Assembly: GCF_000003815.2 (NCBI RefSeq)
Contig: NC_049987.1
Span: 7,691,986 to 7,755,985, forward strand
DNA: 64,000 nucleotides
Reading direction: 5' to 3'
DNA from: Branchiostoma floridae
Taxonomy: Eukaryota > Chordata > Leptocardii > Amphioxiformes > Branchiostomatidae
A program made the position numbers and the translations under genes. The notes under the pieces were generated by a model. The model was not told the origin of the DNA. It worked only from the letters and a program-made list of their open reading frames with translations, and did no database searches. This document shows positions 1 through 10,851 of the stretch, piece after piece; positions within the stretch are counted from its first letter, which is position 1; each line of letters starts with the position of its first letter.

Positions 1-682
1 AGAGAGTAACAGAGACTCCTCACAACCCCATGGGTGTGTTGGACCAAAAAAGAGGGTTATGTCATGGCAGCTCACTGCACTTGTATGGCAGGGTAGGTAA
101 TATAACTGCATTGACCATCATATCCAAAAAGTCACATTTTTATCTAACAGTGTTCTCGTCAGATGAGGTCCATGGCAAGAAACAGTTTTAGAAATAATGA
201 AAGTCAAACTAGTACTCACCTGTAAATGTTCCTCCGTATATTTCCAGGGAGGAGCGACCATGCAGTTTGTATGTGGCAAGATAACTGTCTTAATTTTTTT
301 CCTTGGTTCATGTTCTTGTGCTTGATGGTTTCCAGTTGTATTTGTACCTGTTGCAAATGCATTTCTTCTTGTTGATGTTCTTGTTGCAGGTTTTACTTGT
401 TGATGTGTTTCGTTTTCTAGGTAATTTGGAGTTATCAACAGTTCCTGAGAGTGAGTATACTAACACATATCATCATGTAGATGTAGATAATGCTAAAAGA
501 AATGTGTATATAGTAGAAATATTCAAATATCACAGAGACTTCCATAATGAGAAGATAAGGCAAATCTTTCATTGTACTGTGAAGCTGGCCAACTTATCCG
601 TTCCTTTTACCATTAACTCTAAAATTGCTCCTGACTATAGTACCTATAATGTATACTCATTTTTTGTTATATTTCAATGTAG

Positions 683-1564
683 ATTGGGAGAGGTCTGCAG
701 CCATGTGGCTGCACTGCTGTTCGCAGTGGAGGCCTCCAGGTCTCTTCAGGAAAAACGGACGTCATGCACCAGCAGAAAGGCCGTGTGGAACAAATATTAC
801 AAAGATAAGGTCTGTTCATATTTGGGCATTATAATTGAGTAGAATTTTTTTCAATGTCTACAATTTTTTTGCCTAAGTAGACTGTTATAACTTACATTAA
901 TGAATGGATTTCTTTGCTTCTACAAAATCATGTGGCATTTACATGTATCCAATTCACAATATATAGCACTACACTATAGATTTACAGCAATATAGTAGAT
1001 GTTCCTAGCCTGGAGTCCAGCCTTGTTGTGCTTTAGTCCACTCCCAACGGTGGCTACCCCGTTAATGCCATGGGGTAGCGACCTTTGGGAGCGAACTAAA
1101 GCACAACAAGGTTGGACTGCAGGCTAAGATGTTCCTCTTTGTAAAGTGTAATATCTGACATGGCCACTGTATAATGCTTTTTCTCACATATATTATTGAT
1201 AATTCATTTTGTGGATTATTTCTTTCAGGTTGATCCACAAAGGGCTGAGGACATGGACTTTTCGCACCCTAAACATGGAGTCCAGATCAAGAAGGCGCGC
1301 CGGAAGCCGCAGTGTGATGTGCCACCACTCAGTGAAGAAGAGGCCGCTTCTGCTTTCTCACAACTGAGGAAGCTGTGTCCCACTGCCAGTGCTGTCATTA
1401 AAGAGGAGGAGGACACAGACACAGCATCAGAAGATGAGTCAGATGTCAACACAGAGACGCTTCCCCCTGTGGTATACAGGTCTTGTCATCCAGCCAAAGT
1501 CCCTGTTACTAGTGTTAGTGTAGACAGCATCCTTGATTGGAATACAACGGTTTATGACTTTTGA
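683..1564 (+). pseudogene. SWIM zinc-finger protein fragment (YqaJ-type transposon-associated family)
   Basis: Two exons fit a frame: 683-809 (acceptor TGTAG, donor AAG|GTCTGT) and 1229-1564 (acceptor TTTCAG). The first encodes GEVCSHVAALLFAVEA, the C-x-H half of a SWIM zinc finger; the second is acidic and ends at a stop at 1562-1564. From memory, this arrangement resembles animal SWIM proteins that continue into a YqaJ-type nuclease domain. The upstream half of the finger (C-x-C) would lie left of the window. The nuclease domain is absent: after about 1480 the reading no longer looks like the family and runs antisense to the THAP/HTH fragment. The intron carries a 121-bp inverted-repeat element. 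Most likely a broken transposon gene. Family placement is moderately sure; the 3' boundary is weak. Confidence 0.5.
997..1135. mobile_element. 121-bp hairpin MITE with perfect 9-bp target duplication
   Basis: Element 1006-1126 begins TAGCCTGGAGTCCAGCCTTG and ends with its near inverse complement, folding into a long hairpin. It is flanked on both sides by AGATGTTCC (997-1005 and 1127-1135). The 9-bp duplication fits a Mutator-like mechanism. It lies in the intron of the SWIM fragment. It encodes nothing. Confidence 0.85.
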
Positions 1565-2210
1565 AACTGTGGAGGCAGAAACACTAAATCTCAAAGCTAG
1601 ATCAGCATTTTTGAGGCCTAGTCTCAACTTCATGAGAGTCATGAGTATTTGATCCTGCTGACACATGGACTTTAGAGGAGCAATGAAATCACTAACAAGT
1701 CTAAACACAAACATAAACAGTGCAACAGTAGGTATTCCAGTGAAGAGCTTGCATTTTGCATCTGTGAGATTGGAGGCTGATGTTGATGATTTCTTGATTT
1801 GTTCTTGAAGGTGATCACGTTCTTCCCTAAGGTTGTCAGCTTCACTTTGAAGGGACTCGCAAAACTGTTCCAACTTACATTTCTCCTCTTGTACTTTTGT
1901 GAGCTGTTCTCTCAGAGTCTCTACACTTTCAGGAAGGGGGTCTCTCAGAGTCTCTACACTTTCAGGAGGAGGGTCAGCGATCATTTCTTCATCTGAAATA
2001 AAGCAAATCCGAAGTTCAATGGAAGTGCTATGTCATTATGAGTGTCATATATCTGAACTGAACTGAATGTTCTAAACTCTGATTCATATGTATGTATTGT
2101 TGTTTCCATATTTTACTCATGCAGGTTGCATGCTTCTCTACTTGATTCACATCTATATCCCCACTCCCGAAACCAAGCGGATAAACTTTTGTAGCAGTAG
2201 TCTTGTGTGT

Positions 2211-2677
2211 NNNNNNNNNNNNNNNNNNNNNNNNNNNNNNNNNNNNNNNNNNNNNNNNNNNNNNNNNNNNNNNNNNNNNNNNNNNNNNNNNNNNNNNNNN
2301 NNNNNNNNNNNNNNNNNNNNNNNNNNNNNNNNNNNNNNNNNNNNNNNNNNNNNNNNNNNNNNNNNNNNNNNNNNNNNNNNNNNNNNNNNNNNNNNNNNNN
2401 NNNNNNNNNNNNNNNNNNNNNNNNNNNNNNNNNNNNNNNNNNNNNNNNNNNNNNNNNNNNNNNNNNNNNNNNNNNNNNNNNNNNNNNNNNNNNNNNNNNN
2501 NNNNNNNNNNNNNNNNNNNNNNNNNNNNNNNNNNNNNNNNNNNNNNNNNNNNNNNNNNNNNNNNNNNNNNNNNNNNNNNNNNNNNNNNNNNNNNNNNNNN
2601 NNNNNNNNNNNNNNNNNNNNNNNNNNNNNNNNNNNNNNNNNNNNNNNNNNNNNNNNNNNNNNNNNNNNNNNNNNNNN
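2211..2677. other. Assembly gap (467 N)
   Basis: A run of N only. It probably hides one exon of the minus-strand THAP fragment, because the exons on either side do not join in phase. Confidence 1.
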
Positions 2678-2927
2678 AGGCATGAACAGCCTGCCTGCAT
2701 GAACAGCATGAGCAGTAAATCAAATTTCAATAAAGAAACATTGAAAACCCCAATGTTACCTACCGATCTTTCTTGGCAACTGGGTTTCTTGAACGATTGC
2801 AACTTGCTGAGGTTGGGAGGTTAAACAAGCTTGGGACGTAATCTGGATCTGCAGGGTCTTTAGAAGGGTTCCCTGCAATGCAAGAAGCAAAGAACTTGTC
2901 AGTATTATAAACATGATTTTAAAATGA

Positions 2928-3330
2928 GGTGGCAATTGGTCTTGTGGTTAGGGTGTAGGACTCATAATCCAAAGATAAGTATGAGTTGGAATCCCTGATA
3001 GGTCACTTTGTTGTTGTGCCCTTGGGAAAGGTACTTAAACCATACTTTACACCTATTTCCTCACTTCACTAAGGTGAAAAATGAGTACCTGGCTTCGGCT
3101 ACACACCTCGGCATGTTAAACTGAAAGAACCCACCACACTTATCGAAAAGAGCAGGGGATCATCCCGGTGTGAGTGGATCAAACTCCACAGTCTGGTTCT
3201 TTCTTTCCCCTGCACTATCCCACAATGGTCCGGACCAAGGTGGAGGTCTACCCGCTGGGGGCCTCCCCACACAATATGCTCCAGTAGGGGCCATCTGGGG
3301 GTATTCCCATGTAGATGTAGATGATTTTAA
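2928..3330 (+). repeat. tRNA-derived SINE, long body
   Basis: The head has Pol III promoter-like boxes: TGGTCTTGTGG (A box) near 2938 and GAGTTGGAATCCC (B box) near 2983. The body continues through the conserved segment AAATGAGTACCTGGCTTCGG and ends at about 3325 with a GTAGATGTAGATG tail. Related body segments occur at 4880-5070 (minus), 19120-19190, 28380-28510 and 31285-31515. Confidence 0.7.
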
Positions 3331-3938
3331 AGACATTTTAAAACATTTGTAGATGTCTTCGTCAATCAGTTAAGTGATGTACGTTATACTTCTGGTATAC
3401 TATATATGTATACGTCCATCCCAGATACTTTACCACTATTTATAAGTCAGACCCCCCCCCCCTCCCACGTGGACGCGCTGTAAAACTTTGATACATGTAA
3501 CATTAATATTCACTATCCTTGATATGGCATGAATCAGCGACAAAGCTTACTTAAGCTTTCCGCAGATGTGTAACGAAAAGTACACTATTACATCAGTAAA
3601 AATGTATTTATGCAAGGGGGACAACAACAAAATATAAAACATATAGATCACAAACCTGAGATGAAATGGTCGCTGCACACTCTCTCGTGGCCTCGTGGTG
3701 TCCACGCCGCGGTCGGGTTTTTCTTTCCCTGCTCAAAATCTGACCTTTTTAAGGCTCTAAGCCATGCAGCCCTTCGTCCTGGTTCCGCAGGGATTCTAAA
3801 AAACTTCTTTCTACTGCCTTTATCCTTCCGGTTAGTACAATTCAGCGCACAACAACTGGTCGGCATGTTTGCGTTTCCCGCGCGCAACTGGTGGGCGAGG
3901 AGGGTTCAGCCCGCCCTCCAGCAGCTTTTTGCCTACCA

Positions 3939-3967
3939 TGACGTCACGTGACGTAACCGTGACGTCA
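3939..3967. promoter_or_regulatory. Cluster of three CRE-like sites
   Basis: TGACGTCA occurs perfectly at 3939-3946 and 3960-3967, with TGACGTAA at 3949-3956. The cluster is 73-101 bp upstream of the THAP start codon on the minus strand, where a promoter would be expected. CREB/ATF binding is inferred from the consensus only. Confidence 0.45.
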
Positions 3968-5503
3968 GCGCGATCGCTCGTATTACGTTTGCTATTCAAC
4001 AGTGGTACAGGTGCGACATCTAGTAATTCTTCTACAAACTGCATACAAATTACCACAAGTGAAGCAGGCTATTTTGTGTATCCACGGTGGAGGTCCTTGA
4101 TAAAACCAAGGAGGTTAGTGGGAAATGGCGAACCGTAAAGATATAAAAAGGATGAGGACTTTTTGTAATGTAGAGAGATATCGTTGTTGCGCAAAACTAC
4201 ACCACACCTAGCCAGAATGCCACCCCAGTGCTAAAGTTTAAAGTTAATTAAGGGAGTCTCGTAGCCCACTGAGGCTTTGGGGCAGAGGGTTGTTAATCCA
4301 CTGTATCTAGGCAGGGCATTGGAAAGCGGAGGACATCCCATGCACTCCTTGCACAGTCTTTTACCTTCCCAACCAAAGCCACCAACTGACCTTTACATTT
4401 ACACCATTCAACTCCACAATTAAGACACGATGAACCGCAACATAAAGCCTGTTGTTCTATTGATGGATACAATAGGAACGTGACTTTGTGAGCATTAGTA
4501 ACTGGTATGCCCGAATGCCATCTTGATTAAGTTCACCTCCCTCAAGTCAGATAGCGGTTGCCTTGTTGGCTGAAATCCATTATTCCTCACGCCATTATAA
4601 AAACATCATCAAAAATTCATGTCGCGTTCCTGAACGGATAAAAGGAAAATCTGAGTAAAAGGAGACAGCGTAGCCCGCTTGGTGACTCATTCCTCCAAGT
4701 GGCGACATTTTGCTTCATTCTGGATGTCTTTCCCGTTTTGCTCATCAACCTGTAAGTCTTATTTGTTTGTTTGTTTGTATACCTGGTGAATAGATTCATG
4801 GCGTAACACGCCAGAATTGTTCTGAAGAGTAACAAGCTGTATATCCGTATTTAATCCATTCATGCCGGGATGGACCCTATTTAAAAAAAAAAAGTGTGGT
4901 GGGTTCTTAAATGCGCCCAGGGTGTGAGTCTCCTCAAAGACGGGATCTCCATTTAGCGTAATATCCATGGGGACGTCCCTGGCCATAGCTAGGTACTCAT
5001 TTTCACTTAGTCAGGTGAGGAAATACAACCAAGGGCACAACATTGCGACCTACCAGGTTACAACTGTAACCGCAATGCAACCTCCGCTATGGATACGTAA
5101 ACATTAAAAGCTTTATATTCTCTTTAGCGAATGATCAGTAGTCTATAGAATGTCGTGATACTGTGATAAGGCGCCTTCTTGTTCTGGAAGGATTTACGCC
5201 AGAACACATGGTTATGTTGTTACCATGGTTTTGTTTCACGTCGTTTTCAAGGCTTCATGAATTTGGGATATTCATACCATAACAGACAAAAATACATTCC
5301 TTTGTTATCGATATATTTGGGTCCGAATGTTTGAAAAGAATTCAAACACTATGGTTATTCAATAACGATTTGGCATGATTCGTCCGCTTCTGGCTATTGT
5401 TGGAAGCACATGTTTAATAATACATACTTCTATAGGTCACACGGCTAGTTTCCTTTCATAGATATTTTCAGGTCTTCTTGCACAGATAGAGTGGAGTGAG
5501 GTG

Positions 5504-5688
5504 TGATGTTGTAGACTCCAAGCAAATCCTACAATGGCATAAGATAGTACCAAACTGGCCAAGGAGTGTAGTCAGCCAGGAGGTATCCATTTGGTAGCGA
5601 AACACACTCCTATGCTGGCTTCCTCCCGTCTGCAAGCTTTGATACTATCTTATGCTACCGTAGGATCTGCTTGGAGATTATGATATTG
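5504..5688. mobile_element. MITE, CTCCAAGCAG family, copy 1
   Basis: Element 5512-5680 starts TAGACTCCAAGCA and ends TGCTTGGAGATTA; the arms also share ATCCTAC and the CATAAGATAGTA segment. Flanks TGATGTTG (5504-5511) and TGATATTG (5681-5688) form an 8-bp target duplication with one mismatch. Non-coding. Confidence 0.75.
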
Positions 5689-5929
5689 GAGCCGGATGAA
5701 TTCAGAGGGGTCATCGGGCTCCTAAGTGCCCGCTGTATTGATTATGGAATGTTGTGGACTGACTACCTCCAAACTAAGAGGAACAAAATGTATAACGTTA
5801 AATACATAAGGTATTTAGGTTGACTAAATTGGCGCGCCAAGTTTATTTCGTCTTATTTATTGGAAATAAACCACAGAAAATGGGCAGCGTGCCGGGCACC
5901 CCAATGACCGCTCTGAATTCACCAGGCTA

Positions 5930-6094
5930 CACTATCATAATCTCCGAGCAGATCCTACGGTAGCATAAGATAAGATAGTATCAAAAGCTGGCAAGGGAGT
6001 GAAGCCGGCCTAGGAGTGTGTATGGCCTCCGGTAGCCATAGCTTTTGATACTACCCTATGCTACCGCAGGCTCTGCTTGGAGATTACACTATCA
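5930..6094. mobile_element. MITE, CTCCAAGCAG family, copy 2, exact 8-bp duplication
   Basis: Element 5938-6086 begins TAATCTCCGAGCAGATCC and ends CTCTGCTTGGAGATTA. CACTATCA flanks it exactly at 5930-5937 and 6087-6094. The arms are about 55 bp each. Same family as 5512-5680 and 32281-32406. Confidence 0.8.
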
Positions 6095-6313
6095 CACCCG
6101 TTACCCCACTTTAGCCGCTGTAAAATAAGCACGTATCAACTGGTTCCGACACGCCCTACTTAACGTGCTGTTCAATAATGACCAACATTTTCAGACGGTT
6201 AAAAAGTCAATTTGCTATTTCCGAAGTATATAACCACTTTCAACACTCTGTGGTCATATGTTAGAGTTTCAAAAATCCGTAAATCAGAACCCACGAATTA
6301 GATAAAGGTGGAA

Positions 6314-8226
6314 AACTTATGTTGATGGAAGTGCTGCCCCTACGGCCGGTGAGGCTATGGGACCGGTGAGGTGAGGTGAGGTGAGTATCTCATTGCAATT
6401 GGAACTCGTTTCCAATTATGGCGGCCCAAACAAATGTCAAAGACTGCTAATATATGAGTCAACTGGTCCGACTGGTCTGTGACGTCACATAATTAGGCAT
6501 AGAGACCTTCCTTCCGCCATTGCCCCAGATCGTGAGACAGAGATTGAGCAAACGTTTAAAAAAAATCCAAATAACGATATAACATTAGCCAAATGGGATT
6601 CAGACAAGCTACAGGCCGACGCATAGGCACAGGTGAGTTTTGTGTGTATAAATTCGGAATACTCCGGAGAACGGACACAAAGTGTTGTAAGATATTGTAC
6701 ATATGTTGATTTATTTTCTGTGAATCCAGTCGATATTTGAACAACGTTTTCAGCTCCACAGCCTGCTGGTGATTTTGTTTAAGTTTTTCAGAGGCGTTTT
6801 ATTACAACCGGATCGGAAGACAGCCTTTGTATTTTAATAGACTTTGACTGTCTATTTTTTAAATGAAATATGTAGACAGAAATCTTTATTGACACGACAA
6901 AAGTACATCGACTTTCGTAAGGTCTACGTGTATTACAACTACTTACAATACAACTAAACAGACATATATGGATAAGTCAATATATTGGGTCTAGCATGTC
7001 ATTTACACTATTGTTTCTACGGTATAAGCATTCGTTGATATATGTCTACTGGTGACACAAAAGGTGGGTCATTTATTCCAGTCCACATCATTTCATATTC
7101 GTCTTGGCGACAAAATTTACGTGACGTCAGTTTTATTTGATTTATGAAATCGTCTTTTAACTCATCTTAATAAAACAGTATAGCAAGGTCACTTCTCTGA
7201 TGTGGTGTAAAAAGCGTGGGAACCGGTGCACCAAACAATAAATGGCCTTTGACCTTTCGTGACAGTACACGCCCTGTTGTTTCAATGACAGGGCAGGCAT
7301 TAATGCAGTAGTGTATAACTAACAACCATAGCCTGCTTTAAGCCCATAAATCCAGCAGACCTGCATTGTGTGGAACAGCAAAATATGGTAGTTACACGGA
7401 AACGCCCTGATTATCTCGTTAAATAGGTTCTTTGGAAGCCTATGAGCTTTACAATGGATCTTTAAAGCTCCTTGTTGGAAACAAAGAAATGGAGGTTACA
7501 AAGAACAATAGGCTCAGCTTTATAGATCTTGCCTGACCGGGATATTGATTTTGGTAAAACTCAGCCAGGTGGCGTCAGATGATTCAGTGTCATAATTTAA
7601 GGTCGTTGACCCACAACCTCCCGTCTCCAAGATTTCGTCCCTGAGTTTCAGGGTCAATAGATATCGCACAATCAAGCAGAAGTGAGGGGTCGATTAGAAT
7701 TGTCCAGCAGACAGGAAACACACCCGTAGCTTCGCCGCCATATGCACTGTTTTCATGCAGAATAAATAGCAACTTCTGCTCCCGTAATGTTGAGATTCTG
7801 GATCTATTTACAAAGACCGTGGATTGTTTACAGTTTATTTCCTTGTGCCCAGCAGCTCCACCGTTCACCATGGACACCAGGAGACTGTTCTACGTCCTGG
7901 TGCTGTTCATGGCCGCCATGGTTGTGTTCATGTGGACCTACACCATCCAGATCAACATCACTTACACAGACAACGTCAAAACAAGCCTGCTACAGTCACA
8001 GAACCAGTTTATACGGTAAGGGATACTATAAAAGGTAAAGTTAAAGTTTTACAGACTCTAATATATGGACAACAAAACATATTTTCCAGAGGGAATGAAA
8101 AACACAGGAAATTATGCTGCACAATTTTCTTGCTCATCAGAGTTTTTTAATCATTTTATCTCACCTCACCTCACCGGTCCCATAGCCTCACCGGCCGTAG
8201 GGGCAGCACTTCCATCAACATAAGTT
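6314..8226. repeat. Inverted repeat pair around sialyltransferase exon 1
   Basis: The segment 6314-6384 (starting AACTTATGTTGATGGAAGTG and running into GGTGAG repeats) is matched in inverse orientation at about 8158-8226. The arms are about 67 bp and nearly identical. They bracket 1.8 kb that includes the first coding exon. They are either two opposite insertions of one small repeat or the ends of one element. Confidence 0.75.
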
Positions 8227-10813
8227 GTTTGCTTTGCTTTGATTCATAGACATATAAGTGTATTTGTCGTCGGTATTTCCACAGTACACTTTTGTTTTTG
8301 AAGGTTTTTGTATCTCAGTTTTTCTTGGTTTGTTGAGTTGTTTTGTTCCGTTTGTTTGGTTGTTGTTGTAGGAACATTAAGGAGGTTCACGTGCAATCTC
8401 CGGACCTGACTGCCCATGGGTATCCCACCGGAGTTTATCAATGGTCCGTCAATGAAATCATCAAAAGAAGGGTGAAAGTTGACGAAAACGAGACGTTACT
8501 GCTGACGTTTCGATTGGATGCCAGGTAAGGGGAAGATGATTTTGGTTGCCATGGTGATGGGAGTGACGATTTCAAACGTAACACGCCCAATTCATTGTTC
8601 ACTCGCAATTAAGTATCACACAGTAGGTAACCTTCCAATATGTACTAACAGAAAAGGTTCCTAACACTTTTTATCTCAACTGAAATGTTCAGGTCTGTAG
8701 GCCAGTACAACGACCATCAAAATTATGATGTACGTAACATTTCGTGCAATCCTCTATTTTTGCGAAGAAGTTATCACCATACGTTTTTGTTTCAGAAATC
8801 AGAACGTCTCAATAGTAAACGTCAGCAAAGTGGTTGATCCACCACGGTCACCTAAACCCAGCCGTCGCCGCAGAAGGCGCCAGTCAAATTCTGCGCCCAA
8901 AGAACCACAGAACATTTTCCCTTCTCCACACACCAATGCGTCCACGAATGGCACCAAGCCAAAGTACAAGAGGCTCTCTGATGAGGAGGATTGGAACAAC
9001 CTGCCTGATTTTGCCAAGAGCCTTCCTGACAACGACCCAAACTTCAAGTTCAACTGGACGGGGTTGATAGAGTTCAGGTTGGTTAACATACGAAATAATC
9101 ATGCATTCAAGTACTACAACTCCAGAGTTATCAACTAAAAATCGAGGTGTTGAAAAATTCGCTTCCTTTGAACTACATGTATCGTAAAGTGGAACACGTT
9201 ACCGTGCCACCAAGTACTGTAGGAGCATCCCCATTATATAGCTACATAGATGTACAAAGGTTAGATGTGACAGGTTATTCAGTGTATTATACATGTACCC
9301 AGCATCTGTTGCACCGTGTGCCTCTAAAGCTGGTGTGTTGCACTGAAGGGTCGTTAAAACGGCTATATACTAGTAGATACTGATAAAATCATTACTATTC
9401 GAAAGGTACAGAGCTAAAACTGAAAATGAAGATGGGCAATTGTGCCGGGTAAATGTTTACTTCAGTCGACTTCCGTCACACTTCATGACCGCGATGTCAT
9501 GTTCGTCTTTTTCAAGAGCTTCAGTCGACTCGATGCGGTTGGTGTTTTCTGGAAAAATAACATATTCTTAACCATTCAAACTTTACCCTTTATAACATAG
9601 TCTTTCCCCTTCAAACGTGCACCCCTGCAGAGACCTCCTGGAGCGTGAAGTTCGCAGTAGTGACCTGTTCGTCATGACGCAGAGGAACACTCCCGTCAAC
9701 TCCACCGTCAGGTACTTCGTGGATAAAAGTAGATACGTCATCACCGACGAACTCAACCGGAAATTACCGAAGGTGAGCCGAATGTTAAATCCTTTACTCT
9801 TTAAAACCTCTTACAATCTCCTCGCTTTATGACTGACTGAAAACGTCATTAGATTGCCAATGAGGTTATTCTTTGAAAGAATATTCTTTTAATAACATCT
9901 TTTCACAAGTAACTCCATGCTACTTTGTTCTAGTTGGAGAGGTATCGTATATGAATTTAGCAACATAATCGTTATCAAACATTGCAGCCGTTAAATGCAA
10001 ATAATGGAATAAAAGTATAATATTACAATGTTGTTTTGAATAGTGCAATAATGTTTGAATAGTGCAATAATAAATACGTTCTGTTCACCAGGAGTCTCCG
10101 TTTGCAGACAAGAGATTTCGGAACTGCAGCATTGTGGGTAGTGGAGGCATCCTGTCCAACAGCAATTGTGGGAAACAGATCGACTCGGCTAGATTCATCA
10201 TCAGGTGTGAATCGTTATTCAGCTCCTCCATCATCATCATATCGTTTGGTTTGACTTTTTACGATCAGATTCATGTGACGCCATACTGTTTAGAGCAAAC
10301 GAGTGTATAAGAAACTCGACCGTCAGTGTTGCAGTATTCTTTACATATAATACATAATCTTGTTTATATCGATCACATTGGCCACTTCAGCAGTTGTGTT
10401 ATCTGTGGTATAACTGTAGTTAATAGTATTTTCCTCAAGCAGTGACTACTTTTTAAAGGTAAACACACGTACCTCCAAATTTTCGCTGGCTATCAGTCCA
10501 TCTTGATCACGGCATAATAGTAGTATTTTTTTCAGATTCTCGGCTGTACATGTATCATTTTTGCTCTCAGAGAATCCTAGATAAAAACAACAAGTAAGTT
10601 ATGATGTAACGTTACATAAAGATGGCAATATGTTTAAAGTTGGCACCATGATAAAGACAGTGAAGCCCTCTAACATCCGGTCCTCCTCCCCAGGTTCAAC
10701 GTGGCCCCAGTGATGCCGGAGTACCGCCGGGACATCGGCTCACGTACCAGCCTCGTCACCTGCAACGGAGACAGACTCAGAGAAAAGTCAGTACACCTTT
10801 TCAGATCTTTGAT

Positions 10814-10851
<38 letters not shown>

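Larger units (their letters stand above)
1439..3866 (-). pseudogene. THAP zinc finger + coiled coil + HTH transposase fragment
   Basis: Three minus-strand exons: 3866-3656, 2872-2764 and 1992-about 1439. Exon 1 starts MPTSCCALNC and ends with VCSDHFISG, the C2CH THAP DNA-binding zinc finger. Exon 2 gives NPSKDPADPDYVPSLFN, a linker of the kind that follows THAP in such transposases. The last exon has a repeated ESVETLR segment, a heptad-like coiled coil, then a helix-turn-helix (LRLGLKNADLALRFSVSAST) of the type preceding DDE transposase domains. Exon phases 1 and 2 do not join exon 2 to the last exon directly, so a further exon probably sits in the assembly gap at 2211-2677. The DDE catalytic core is missing. 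Read as a decayed IS5/ISL2EU- or Harbinger-like transposase rather than a host THAP gene. Confidence 0.6.
4140..7869. other. Intergenic region upstream of the sialyltransferase
   Basis: No coding exon recognised. It contains a possible SINE at 4200-4400, a minus-strand SINE body at 4880-5070, two inverted-repeat MITEs (5512-5680 and 5938-6086), the left arm of a long inverted repeat (6314-6384), and two perfect CRE octamers TGACGTCA at 6480-6487 and 7122-7129. The short reading frames here look like chance. Confidence 0.6.

Noticed and set aside
303-842. 179-codon plus frame before the SWIM exon
   Set aside because: Only the part from 683 resembles a protein family; the upstream part is AT-rich, preceded by no signal and interrupted by a good acceptor at 682.
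2028-2824. Several long frames across the N run
   Set aside because: They exist only because N was translated as X; no evidence of coding.
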